Positions 52,901 to 60,800 of a stretch of DNA of 64,000 bases are shown here, piece by piece. Location: NCBI GenBank assembly GCA_038121105.1, contig JAYONB010000005.1, positions 196,435-260,434 of the forward strand, written 5' to 3'. Made by a program: the position numbers and the translations under genes. The notes below the pieces were generated by a model, which was not told the DNA's origin, searched no databases, and worked only from the letters and a program-made list of their open reading frames with translations. Position 1 is the stretch's first letter, and each line of letters opens with the position of its first letter. The DNA is from CALJDF01 sp038121105 (GTDB lineage: Bacteria > Pseudomonadota > Alphaproteobacteria > SHVP01).

Positions 52901-53322
52901 TCGTCGAAATGCCGACCCCGGTGATGCAGCACATCGCGGCCTGCGCGCTCGCACGATTTCCCGAGGAGGCATGCGGATTGTTGGTGGGGCGGCGCGCCAA
53001 CGACAGCGTGACCGTGTCGCATGCCCAGGAAAGCCGAAACATCGCCGCCGAACCGCGCACCTCCTTCGAAGTCGACCCCGGCCTGCGCCTGCGCCTGCAA
53101 CGCGCGTTACGGGAGGAGGGTGCGGAGATCGTCGGGATCTTTCATTCCCACCCTTCCGGTGACCCAACCCCCTCGGCCACTGATCAGGCCGCGATTTGGG
53201 AACCCGACCTCGTATGGTTGATCACGGCTGTCGAGGACGGCGCCGTCGGCGAGTCACGCATCTACGCCGCCGACAATACCGACCCGCCATCCTTTCGCCG
53301 CCTGGATATGAAACGCGCCTAA
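52897..53322 (+). CDS. M67-family JAMM/MPN metallopeptidase
   Basis: A 141-residue single JAB1/MPN domain. The zinc motif is complete: EEACGLLVG (upstream Glu), HSHPSGDPTPSATD. Related bacterial enzymes trim ubiquitin-like sulfur carriers such as ThiS or CysO. No such carrier is adjacent, so the substrate is unknown. It starts at GTG 52897, overlapping the previous stop, and its own stop abuts the threonine aldolase ATG. Confidence 0.85.
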   Translation: MIVEMPTPVMQHIAACALARFPEEACGLLVGRRANDSVTVSHAQESRNIAAEPRTSFEVDPGLRLRLQRALREEGAEIVGIFHSHPSGDPTPSATDQAAIWEPDLVWLITAVEDGAVGESRIYAADNTDPPSFRRLDMKRA

Positions 53323-54357
53323 ATGGATTTCCGCAGCGATAACGTCACCGGTGTCTGTCCGGAAATCATGGCCGCCATAGCGGCGGCCAACGACGGCTCG
53401 GCCGCGGCCTATGGCGAAGACGCCTGGACCGCACAGGTGCAGACCGCATTCAACGATCTGTTCGAGCGCGAGGTGACCGTCTTTCCCGTGGCCACCGGAA
53501 CCGCCGCCAACGCACTATCCCTGGCCAGCGTCGCACCGGTCTACGGTGCGATTTATGCGCACGCCGCGGCCCATATCACGGTCGACGAATGCAATGCGCC
53601 CGAGTTCTATACCGGCGGCGCCAAGGTCGTGCCGGTACCGGGGGCGGACGGCAAGATGAGCGCGCAAGATGTCGCCGCCTTGCTTGCCAACGCCACACCG
53701 CACGGCCATCACAATGCGCAACCGGCTGCGGTCTCGCTCAGCCAAGCGACCGAGGTCGGCACCGTGTACGCCGTGGACGAGGTCGCCGCGATCGGTGCGG
53801 CGTGCCGCGATCACGCCGTGGCACTTCACGTGGACGGTGCGCGGATCGCCAACGCCGTGGTTCATCTGGGATGCTCGTTTGCCGACCTCACGTGGCGCGC
53901 CGGGGTCGACGTTCTGTCGTTCGGCGCCACCAAGAACGGCGCGATGGCGGCCGAAGCGGTCGTGTTCTTCAACCCCGATCAGGCATGCCGGATGCCGTAC
54001 TTGCGTAAACGCGCCGGCCATTTGTTCTCGAAAATGCGGTTCCTCTCGGCGCAACTCGAAGCCTACCTGCGCGACGACGTGTGGCGTCGCAACGCATCTC
54101 ACGCGAACGCCGCCGCAAAGCGCCTGGTCGACGGCGTCTCCGGATTGCCGGGTGTCGCCTTACGCCATCCACTCCAGGCCAACGAGATCTTCCTGCAGCT
54201 CCCCGCGGGGATAATCGCCGGGCTACAGGCCGACGGCTTTCATTTCCATCCTTGGGGCAACCCGACCGACAACGTCGTTCGCCTAGTGACCGGCTTTTCA
54301 ACCGCGATGGCCGATGTCGATCGGTTCGTCATGCGCGCAACCGAACTCAGCGCCTAG
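53323..54357 (+). CDS. Low-specificity threonine aldolase
   Basis: PLP enzyme cleaving threonine to glycine and acetaldehyde, 344 residues. It starts MDFRSDNVTGVCPEIMAAI. FPVATGTAANALSL, LHVDGARIANAVVHLG and the PLP-lysine segment SFGATKNGAMAAEAVV follow. The start ATG is immediately after the JAMM stop with no gap, so translation is probably coupled. Confidence 0.9.
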   Translation: MDFRSDNVTGVCPEIMAAIAAANDGSAAAYGEDAWTAQVQTAFNDLFEREVTVFPVATGTAANALSLASVAPVYGAIYAHAAAHITVDECNAPEFYTGGAKVVPVPGADGKMSAQDVAALLANATPHGHHNAQPAAVSLSQATEVGTVYAVDEVAAIGAACRDHAVALHVDGARIANAVVHLGCSFADLTWRAGVDVLSFGATKNGAMAAEAVVFFNPDQACRMPYLRKRAGHLFSKMRFLSAQLEAYLRDDVWRRNASHANAAAKRLVDGVSGLPGVALRHPLQANEIFLQLPAGIIAGLQADGFHFHPWGNPTDNVVRLVTGFSTAMADVDRFVMRATELSA

Positions 54358-54411
54358 ACCCGGTACGGAAAAGCCGCGTACGCTCGAAGCTTGGCGCCGG
54401 GGAGGGCGATC

Positions 54412-54717
54412 ATGATCCTGACCATCGTTGCGCTACCGCAACAGGCCTACGGCGATACCGCCACGGCGCGAAAACTTTTCGAAGAGGTCGCGCCGCGATT
54501 CCAAACAATCCCCGGCCTGCGCACCAAATATTTTGTTCGCGGCGCGCAGAGCGGCGGCGTCTACATTTGGGCCGATCGCGCGGCGGCTGAAAGCTACTTC
54601 ACGCCGGCCTGGGCCGCGCGCATGGAACAAAGTTACGGCGCGGCACCGGACGTCACCTATCTCGACGTCCCCTGCGTCGTCGACAACGACGGCGGCACGA
54701 TCGCGTTTCCGGACTAA
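54412..54717 (+). CDS. YdhR-like ferredoxin-fold protein
   Basis: A 101-residue alpha/beta barrel-type protein: ILTIVALPQQ, FEEVAPRFQTIPGLRTKYFVR, GGVYIWADRAAAESYF and TYLDVPCVVDN match the YdhR / antibiotic-monooxygenase superfamily. Activity is unknown. ATG 54412 has GGAGG six bases upstream. It is 25 bases before the hydrolase-fold gene and likely co-expressed. Confidence 0.78.
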   Translation: MILTIVALPQQAYGDTATARKLFEEVAPRFQTIPGLRTKYFVRGAQSGGVYIWADRAAAESYFTPAWAARMEQSYGAAPDVTYLDVPCVVDNDGGTIAFPD

Positions 54718-54742
54718 CAAGAGAAAAAGGGAGAGACACAAA

Positions 54743-55549
54743 ATGACGGTCAAACGGGGCTTCGTCGACATTGCCGAAGGGCAGGTGCATTACCGGTACA
54801 AAGGCGCGGCAGAGGATGTACCGCTGCTCATGATGCATCCCGGCCCGACCTCGGCCCATGCCATCGTCCCGCTGATCGAGCGGCTCGGCGAAAAGCGTCA
54901 GGTCTTGGCCCCCGACCTCCTCGGCATGGGCGACTCGGCTGCACCCGCACACGACAAGACCGACATGACGTATTTTGCCGATGCGGCGCTCCGCACCGCC
55001 GATGCGCTCGGGCTCGAAACGTTCGATCTGTGGGGCTCGATGACCGGCGCCCACTGCGCCATCGAAATGGCGATCGCCAAGCCCGATCGGGTGCGCCGTC
55101 TCTATGTCGAAATGCTCCTGGACTACGACGAAGAAATGGAAAAGGCGCTGCAGGAAGGCCATGCGCCCAAGATCACCGTCGATCAAATCGGCAGTCAGCT
55201 CAACTTGCTGTGGCATCTCGCCCGCGATCAGCATCTCTTCTTTCCGTGGTTCACCCGCGATGCAGCCCATGCCCGCGCCGGCGGTCTGCCGTCCGCCGAG
55301 CAGCTCCACGAAAAAACCGTCGAGCTTCTCAAGGCCTGCCGCACCTACCACACGGCCCTCAACGCCGCTTTGCATCACAAAAGCGGCGAGCGCCTAGCCA
55401 AGGTCACGGTGCCGGTCATCGGCCCCGAATGGTTCAAGGAGTACTTGCCCAGCGCAACCGCGCGGGGTGACTTCTGCGTTGGCCCCTCGACCTCGCCCGC
55501 CGACCAAATCGACAAATCCGCCGCCGAGATCCTGCGTCACCTGGGCTAG
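54743..55549 (+). CDS. Alpha/beta-hydrolase-fold protein lacking the nucleophile
   Basis: A 268-residue protein with the fold start VPLLMMHPGPTSAHAIVPLIERL and VLAPDLLGMGDSAAP. The nucleophile elbow reads LWGSMTGAH: the position of the catalytic Ser in GxSxG is Met. No convincing acid or His is seen near the C-terminus. It may be non-hydrolytic or use another residue. ATG 54743 is preceded by AAAGGGAGAGA. The frame upstream to 54428 is out of phase with the YdhR-like gene and not real. Confidence 0.75.
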   Translation: MTVKRGFVDIAEGQVHYRYKGAAEDVPLLMMHPGPTSAHAIVPLIERLGEKRQVLAPDLLGMGDSAAPAHDKTDMTYFADAALRTADALGLETFDLWGSMTGAHCAIEMAIAKPDRVRRLYVEMLLDYDEEMEKALQEGHAPKITVDQIGSQLNLLWHLARDQHLFFPWFTRDAAHARAGGLPSAEQLHEKTVELLKACRTYHTALNAALHHKSGERLAKVTVPVIGPEWFKEYLPSATARGDFCVGPSTSPADQIDKSAAEILRHLG

Positions 55550-55613
55550 GGCCTAGCCCCAGCCTTGACTCCAGCCGGGCCGCGTCGCAATTTGGCGCCA
55601 GCCCGCTGGCTTT

Positions 55614-55688
55614 GTCCCCATCGTCTAGCGGTTAGGACGCTGGCCTCTCACGCCGGAAACAGGGGTTCGATTCCCCTTGGGGACGCCA
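55614..55688 (+). tRNA. tRNA-Glu (anticodon CTC)
   Basis: The acceptor stem GTCCCCA (55614-55620) pairs with TGGGGAC (55678-55684), and CCA is encoded at 55686-55688. The anticodon loop CTCTCAC lies on a CTGGC/GCCGG stem and reads CTC. The T-arm is AGGGG-TTCGATT-CCCCT. The last 16 bases are also the left attachment site of the integrated element. Confidence 0.95.
55673..55688 (+). repeat. attL: 16-bp direct repeat in tRNA-Glu
   Basis: CCCCTTGGGGACGCCA, spanning the T-arm end, acceptor 3' strand and CCA. The identical copy is at 63946-63961; the next base differs on both sides. Confidence 0.9.
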
Positions 55689-55733
55689 CCGCTTTTTTGG
55701 GGCGCTGATTCAAAACGATTTTTTGGACATAAA

Positions 55734-55769
55734 TGTCCCACCGAGCGCAACCACTATGGAAGTGGGACA
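55734..55769. repeat. Left-end TGGGACA repeats (possible integrase arm sites)
   Basis: Two copies of TGGGACA in opposite orientation: minus at 55734-55740 and plus at 55763-55769. The second lies in AAGTGGGACACT, which recurs inverted at the right end. They sit between attL and the integrase stop, where arm-type sites of tyrosine integrases occur. Confidence 0.6.
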
Positions 55770-55776
55770 CTTTTGT

Positions 55777-56853
55777 TCACTTTCTGCCCCCGAAATCGAT
55801 GAGGTGGATCGCATCTCCAGCCAGCCTACGGCGGTCTGCTCTCTTCGTGTAACGCTCCGCTTCCTCGATACTTTCCCACCCCCAGATCGCCATTAGCTGT
55901 TGAGTTGTTGCACCGTTGTTCGCGGCGAACGTCGCGCCGGCCTTTCGGAGCCCGTGCGCGGAACAATGCTGGAGTCCGGCCTCATCGCAGCGGTCCCTAA
56001 ACCAATTGCCGAAGCCTGCCGGGGTGAACGGCTTCCCGTAAGACGTGACAAGCCAGTTGAGGTGCCCAGATGGGCATGCATTGATACTCGCCTGCAGGGC
56101 GGGAAGGATCGGAATCGAACGCTCTTTTCGTATTTGGTTTTTGCCTTTTGTCTCCACCCAATTGAGCCAACCACCGCTAACCATCTGGCTCCCAAACTTG
56201 ACTGCGTCGGCTCGCCTGGCGCCGGTCAACAAGATTATGTCGATAGCTAATCTCGCTTTGCTCCCTATGACATGCCGGGACCAAAACTGCTGAACTTCTT
56301 CACCCGTCCAAGTGTGGTGCCCACCCGAAGAGTTTTTGATGCGTGCAACCTCTTTTGCCGGGTTTTCATCCGCGAAGCCGACCTCCGGGAGCATCGCCCA
56401 CTTGAAAAGAGCCCTGATCACTTTTAACCGAGCGTTAGCAGCCTCTGGAAAATCAAGTTTTTCATCTCTGATCTTCGCTACGTGGCGCGGTTTCATAAGT
56501 CGGTATCGGTTGCTGCCTCGGTCGCCAACTTGGCAAACCTCCTCGAGTATTCTTCGTCGCGTTCTCCGCGTAGTTGGGTTTAGGGTCAGAAATGACGCAG
56601 ATGCGAAGTACTGCTCAACCAACCACTTGAAAGTTCCGTGTTCGGCTGGAACTTGGCGCGTGTCGCGCTGAGGTTTGCCATTGAGTGCATTGCGGTAAGC
56701 AGCGAGAAACTCGAGCGAACCGAGCGGCTCTCGAATCCTCTTCTTTGTTCCGCCCCGGCGAAAATAGACCCGGACGTTTCCGTGCCGATCAACATCTTCA
56801 ATTAGATATTTGAGATCGATGGTTCCGCTTTCGTCGGTGAGCCTGATCTTCAC
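55777..56853 (-). CDS. int: Tyrosine recombinase (integrase)
   Basis: Site-specific integrase of 358 residues. The N-terminal part (about 1-75) is an arm-binding-like beta region, the core-binding helices lie at about 75-170 and the catalytic domain at about 185-350. Catalytic residues visible: Arg in LLTGARRADAV, His/Arg in SAHGLRKAGA, the His/Trp position in WGWESIEEAERYTK and the Tyr in the same segment. It faces the tRNA it has used. Its ATG overlaps the excisionase-like stop codon. Confidence 0.92.
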   Translation of the reverse strand: MKIRLTDESGTIDLKYLIEDVDRHGNVRVYFRRGGTKKRIREPLGSLEFLAAYRNALNGKPQRDTRQVPAEHGTFKWLVEQYFASASFLTLNPTTRRTRRRILEEVCQVGDRGSNRYRLMKPRHVAKIRDEKLDFPEAANARLKVIRALFKWAMLPEVGFADENPAKEVARIKNSSGGHHTWTGEEVQQFWSRHVIGSKARLAIDIILLTGARRADAVKFGSQMVSGGWLNWVETKGKNQIRKERSIPILPALQASINACPSGHLNWLVTSYGKPFTPAGFGNWFRDRCDEAGLQHCSAHGLRKAGATFAANNGATTQQLMAIWGWESIEEAERYTKRADRRRLAGDAIHLIDFGGRK

Positions 56854-57101
56854 TGTCTGCTTCCTTCATCCCACTCGTTCGTCGGTTCGTCGTCCTTGGT
56901 CGGGAGGGCGGTAAAATATTCGTCGAGTTCAAGTCTATCAAAGACGATGCGCGAGTTGATGACCTTCGGCTTTGGCATTCGACCCTCCTCCACTAGATCA
57001 TCAAGAAAGGACGGTGAAACCCCAACGTACTGTGCTGCCATTGGGCGACTGAGCCCTCGGGGTGCGAACGCTGCAATGGGTGGGCTACGGGGTTTAGCCA
57101 T
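56850..57101 (-). CDS. Excisionase-like HTH protein
   Basis: An 83-residue basic-to-acidic protein with a MerR/AlpA-type winged helix: GLSRPMAAQYVGVSPSFLDDLVEEGRMPKPKVINSRIVFDRLELDEYFTAL shows the usual recognition helix and wing. Placement overlapping int supports an excisionase or directionality factor. ATG 57101 is preferred; the frame extends to 57164 inside the upstream gene. It overlaps that gene by eight bases. Confidence 0.78.
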   Translation of the reverse strand: MAKPRSPPIAAFAPRGLSRPMAAQYVGVSPSFLDDLVEEGRMPKPKVINSRIVFDRLELDEYFTALPTKDDEPTNEWDEGSRQ

Positions 57102-57645
57102 CTTCTTCAGCTCGATCCCGTGCGCCAGGTCCAATATTCGTCGAAAAGCCGCAACGCTTTCCAACTATAGTGCCCTGCGGTCCGCGGTTCGGTGGCGACC
57201 ATGACCGTCGCACATTCTCCTCGCAGCCTTTTATCATGTAGCGGAACCAACCCGTTTCGCCTCCGCGCTCTCTCGCAGCTTTTTGAATGTCGAGAACCTT
57301 CGTTGTGCGGCCAAGCTGTTTGCGCAGATAGTTCTCGGTTGGCTTTAGTAGGCCATCGGGAATGTGAATCATTCCGTGCAAATGAGCTTCCTTATTGGTC
57401 GCCTCCAAAACCCAGATTTGCGTCAGAGGTACACCTCTCCGTCTCATCCAATCACGCAAGTTTCGGAATAGACGCTTTCTGCGCTGTCGATGTCCGCCGT
57501 CACCGGGTCCTTCTGCGCAGCCCCAATGAATCGTTATGATGTGGTCGAGCGGTTTCGCGATGTCCCGTGCAAAATTTCTAGCCTTTGAGAGAGACAAAAC
57601 GTCCCCCGGCCTAAGAGCGTCGCTGACTCTCCTGCATCCTGGCAT
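57094..57645 (-). CDS. HUH Rep-like protein
   Basis: A 183-residue protein. Its central segment IWVLEATNKEAHLHGMIHIP carries an HLH (HUH-type) metal motif; WFRYMIKG further on could supply the catalytic Tyr and Lys (YxxK). The C-terminus GKRCGFSTNIGPGAR resembles a motif I recall from alphaproteobacterial mobile-element proteins. It would nick DNA for rolling-circle replication of the excised element. The identification is by motif only. Start and stop overlap both neighbours. Confidence 0.5.
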   Translation of the reverse strand: MPGCRRVSDALRPGDVLSLSKARNFARDIAKPLDHIITIHWGCAEGPGDGGHRQRRKRLFRNLRDWMRRRGVPLTQIWVLEATNKEAHLHGMIHIPDGLLKPTENYLRKQLGRTTKVLDIQKAARERGGETGWFRYMIKGCEENVRRSWSPPNRGPQGTIVGKRCGFSTNIGPGARDRAEEDG

Positions 57646-58334
57646 CAGTTGGAGGCCACTAGATAAGTGGGACGCAGATCGTCGGACGGTTTCGGTGGTG
57701 ATCCATTTACCAAGCGGTCAGCGGGTATTGGGTCGCCCGGCAATCGAAACTGTGCGCGCGTTTTTTCACCCTCGTCGGAGTGGCGCGCGAGTTTCGACTG
57801 ATCTAATGCCGCGAGAATACCGCTCTCAAACCTGTCTATGTGCTGGCAGATCGCCTCGATGGAGCATGGCGGCAGGGCGACATCTAATTCGCGGACTTGT
57901 TCTCTCACCAGGCCCATGACAGCGTGGGCGAAGGTCTGGTGAAAGGTGTGGCCGTCCCATTTGCGATTGCCGCGAACGCTACGGCTACGTTCGACTATCC
58001 ACTGGGAATGATCCGACGCGATACGAATCTGTTCGTTGAGCGGAACGCTTGTCTTGCTCTTGGGCCGCCGGTGAAGTCCTGTTCGTGCAACGGCTCTGCT
58101 GACGTTCGCCGCAAGAGTGTCCAGGCGCCTGCAAAGTGTTTCTAACTCGTGAGGCAGCACGCCCTCATAGTCGTAGACTTTCAATCGAGCCAAGCCGAGG
58201 GCTGCGTCTGAGAGCGTCTTGTAAAACACGACGCTATCCCATCGTTCTTTGCCGTTCGCGACGCGACGGTTTTGGATCAGCCATTGATGAGGGTCGGTGG
58301 CAAGTCGGGTGTCCGCGTTGATGAGGATTTTCAT
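57645..58334 (-). CDS. Protein of unknown function with an internal duplication
   Basis: A 229-residue protein that begins the element's replication/integration operon. Two copies of a motif of about 70 residues align: residues about 5-75 (TRLATDPHQWLIQNRR ... LARLKVYDYEGVLPHELETLCRRLD) and about 100-170 (IRIASDHSQWIVERSR ... REQVRELDVALPPCSIEAICQHID). The tail is Pro-rich. The motif recalls small phage proteins of the DUF5405 kind, with low certainty. Its TGA overlaps the next ATG (TGATG). Confidence 0.65.
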   Translation of the reverse strand: MKILINADTRLATDPHQWLIQNRRVANGKERWDSVVFYKTLSDAALGLARLKVYDYEGVLPHELETLCRRLDTLAANVSRAVARTGLHRRPKSKTSVPLNEQIRIASDHSQWIVERSRSVRGNRKWDGHTFHQTFAHAVMGLVREQVRELDVALPPCSIEAICQHIDRFESGILAALDQSKLARHSDEGEKTRAQFRLPGDPIPADRLVNGSPPKPSDDLRPTYLVASN

Positions 58335-58725
58335 TGCGGTTCTATGTACTCGCGAAACCGCCCTCCCATCAACGACACTCTATTTGGAATAGACTGTGGA
58401 TAGTTGGGATAACTTGCCATCAACTAGCGAAGCTGCGGACATCGGCAGGCTTCCATCTAGACGACCCGGCACAGTCCAACGCGTATTTTTTCCGATCGAG
58501 AAAGACCTTACTCTGCTGGCAACGTGATCGCAGACGTTGCGATCAAAGCCCGCCATCATCCGGCATGACAGGCTCAATTTCCTCGACGAGGGTGTTGTTC
58601 GTGATTGCCCAGGTTGGGGCTTAGCCTAGTTCAATTCATCCCCAGGCGGCTCATACTCGCCAAGTTTCATCACCGATCGAAAACTCCCCAGCGAAAAAAA
58701 GATTCGCCTGGAGTGGCCGCCGGAT
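58335..58725. other. Gene-poor gap between element operon and cargo
   Basis: 391 bases. The reading frames here are short and lack family features or good ribosome sites. The right part should contain the 3' end signals of the SGNH gene and the left part the promoter of the minus-strand integration operon. I see no convincing hairpin, repeat or consensus promoter. Confidence 0.4.
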
Positions 58726-60042
58726 CTATCTGGATTCCATGGTGTCATTGTTGCGGTCAAGCCAACCGGCCCGTTCGAGGTAGAGCAGCAGTTGGCCTGC
58801 AATGACCTTGTTTCCCGCATCATTATAGTGCACGCCGTCGGTGTAATATTGTTGGTTGCCGTCGAAAACACCACGCATATCGATGACATTCGATAACGCG
58901 TTCATCGCTGCCAAAGCTTGGGAGGCGAAAGAACGACCCCTCCTTTCAATATTTTCGCCACCCGCTAAGTACCTCCGGGCGACAAATTCATTCGTCAGGG
59001 CTTGATCAGCCTTCGAAAGCATCCCATCCCAAACCCCGCTTGGCTGAAAAACCTGAAGATGTCGGATGCCGCGCGATACTGTCGCAGCCTTCGTCATCGA
59101 CACATACGAAGTGTAATACTCCACACCACGCCTAACCTCATCACGCCACCCCTGGTCGAGGATGCGCTCCTTCCAGTCAGATCCACTCTGCAGTTGTTCG
59201 ATGCTCTTTCCCAGCTGCTCCTGATCTGCGAATTCAGTTTGGCGCCGTGCCCACGATTCCAACTGAAAAAACGACCAGCCGAGAAATGTGTAGCGATAAA
59301 ACCTCCTTTTGAGATTGTTGATCATAACAACGGTCGGATAGGAAACAGATCGAAGCTCGCCGTTAGCCAGTTCGAACAGCCGATGGGAACTCTCGTTCAT
59401 ATAGTACGTGAACGGTCGATTATTCGTCGGCCTACAACAGTCGTTGGCCTCGCGCAGATCGTTGATGCCGTCCAAGCTTATGATAATGTCCGGTCGGAAG
59501 AACAGTATCTCATGGGTGAGCAAATCAAAGGTTTGGGGTGAAAAGTACCCGGGCTGTCCCGCATTGATGACTTGCGCTTGGGTGCCACCATCGCGCAACA
59601 TTCTCTCGAGGAATCCGGATATGGTCGTTTCGAGACTTGATGCACCGTTTCCTTGCACGGTTGACCCACCCAAAATGAAGATCAACAGATTTTGTTTTTT
59701 GTCGATGACACGATCTTCAGCCGAGTTGCGAAGGAACCCGTATCTGTCTATGCCGCCCCCGTCCCTGCAGTGTGGGCTTTGTCGATAGACGTTTCCGAGA
59801 ATGGGATGGACAAGGGTGCACTCTGCGAGGCCAAATGGATCAGAGTAGATAAGAGGATCGCCAGATAGGATCGGGTGAAAGCGAAGCCGCGGTCGGCCCT
59901 CCAGGGTCGCGTCGGGAAACCCGAGAAAGGTCGATGACGCATTGATCGCAATAAAGGCCAAGCTTTCGGCAAGAATCAAAAAGACGATTGGAGCAAACGC
60001 GAATAACAGGGCGTTCGACAACGCGCGCGCAAACCATCTCAT
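58726..60042 (-). CDS. Membrane-anchored SGNH/GDSL hydrolase
   Basis: A 438-residue protein. One N-terminal helix (about 8-34: LLFAFAPIVFLILAESLAFIAI) anchors it with the enzyme outside. SGNH blocks: LGGSTVQG (Ser), INAGQPGY (Gly), DGINDLRE (Asn) and DGVHYNDAGN (Asp/His). The family includes esterases and O-acetyl-modifying enzymes; the substrate is unknown. ATG 60042 is preferred to TTG 60120, since it has GGAG upstream and puts the helix near the N-terminus. It is divergent from the SxtJ gene. Confidence 0.87.
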   Translation of the reverse strand: MRWFARALSNALLFAFAPIVFLILAESLAFIAINASSTFLGFPDATLEGRPRLRFHPILSGDPLIYSDPFGLAECTLVHPILGNVYRQSPHCRDGGGIDRYGFLRNSAEDRVIDKKQNLLIFILGGSTVQGNGASSLETTISGFLERMLRDGGTQAQVINAGQPGYFSPQTFDLLTHEILFFRPDIIISLDGINDLREANDCCRPTNNRPFTYYMNESSHRLFELANGELRSVSYPTVVMINNLKRRFYRYTFLGWSFFQLESWARRQTEFADQEQLGKSIEQLQSGSDWKERILDQGWRDEVRRGVEYYTSYVSMTKAATVSRGIRHLQVFQPSGVWDGMLSKADQALTNEFVARRYLAGGENIERRGRSFASQALAAMNALSNVIDMRGVFDGNQQYYTDGVHYNDAGNKVIAGQLLLYLERAGWLDRNNDTMESR

Positions 60043-60210
60043 AGTCGCAGAATCTCCTGTTTTCCTTAGTCGAATGTGCGAAAATCGTTTTTGGTTCTCG
60101 GCCTGTGAGTTCCTCTCCAATTAGGTTGAATGAGGAGAAATAGGATGACAACGGAAATCGGACAGACCTAGCGTGATTGCCCTCGATTGTGTTTGTGAGG
60201 CGTCACGATT

Positions 60211-60636
60211 GTGAATGCTCCCGAGACAATTCGCGTCAAGGGCGCCCAAAAAGGATCTTCCAATCGTGTCTTTGGCCTGGTGTTCGGCAGCGTATTCATT
60301 GCGTTGGCGTTTCTTCCCACGGTCACCGGACCCGGCCCGCTGCGTTGGTATCTTCTTGTACCCGCAGCGGTGTTCTGGGTGGCCGCTTTGTTCGTACCTC
60401 GAGTGCTGTCCCCCTTCAATTCCATGTGGACAAAGCTTGGACTGCTGATGCATCGAATCACGAATCCCATAGTCATGGCAGCTATATACTACGGGGTACT
60501 GACCCCAGTTGGCTTGGTTATTCGGATATCCGGCAAGGACCTGCTGAACTTGCGGCGCGACCCAGCTGCTAGCACCTATTGGCTGGTTCGCCACGATCAT
60601 CGGCCTGCAAGTGAGGCCATGCGTGATCAGTTTTAA
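60211..60636 (+). CDS. SxtJ-like membrane protein
   Basis: A 141-residue protein with two or three hydrophobic segments (VFGLVFGSVFIALAFLPTV, WYLLVPAAVFWVAALFVP, ITNPIVMAAIYYGVLTPVGLVIRI). The order WTKLGLLMHRITNPIVMAAIYYGVLTPVG is typical of SxtJ proteins, named from the saxitoxin cluster where one lies beside a carbamoyltransferase. The function is unknown. It starts at GTG 60211; the 49-residue gene follows after 11 bases. Confidence 0.85.
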   Translation: MNAPETIRVKGAQKGSSNRVFGLVFGSVFIALAFLPTVTGPGPLRWYLLVPAAVFWVAALFVPRVLSPFNSMWTKLGLLMHRITNPIVMAAIYYGVLTPVGLVIRISGKDLLNLRRDPAASTYWLVRHDHRPASEAMRDQF

Positions 60637-60647
60637 GGTGTAAGAAG

Positions 60648-60797
60648 TTGTCATTTCTGACCGAACTCTGGAGATTTCTCCATGCCCGAAAGAAGTTATG
60701 GCTGTTGCCGATAGTTCTGCTTTTGGTTCTGTTGGGCGGGATGCTCGTGCTCGCTGAAGGGTCTGTCGTAGCGCCTTTCATTTACACCATCTTCTAG
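60648..60797 (+). CDS. DUF5989-like 49-residue membrane protein
   Basis: Short gene: SFLTELWRFLHARKKLWLLP, one helix (IVLLLVLLGGMLVLA), then EGSVVAPFIYTIF and stop. This is the DUF5989 pattern, which usually sits between SxtJ and a carbamoyltransferase, as here. The TTG start at 60648 has AAGGTG upstream. Its stop is three bases before the carbamoyltransferase start. A structural partner of the two membrane proteins is a reasonable guess. Confidence 0.85.
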   Translation: MSFLTELWRFLHARKKLWLLPIVLLLVLLGGMLVLAEGSVVAPFIYTIF

Positions 60798-60800
60798 GAC

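Noticed and set aside
54428..54742. N-terminal extension of the hydrolase-fold gene
   Set aside because: It is a shifted reading of the YdhR-like gene; a good ribosome site precedes ATG 54743.
58334..58624. 96-codon plus-strand frame between the element operon and the SGNH gene
   Set aside because: Composition and residue order look random, and there is no ribosome site.
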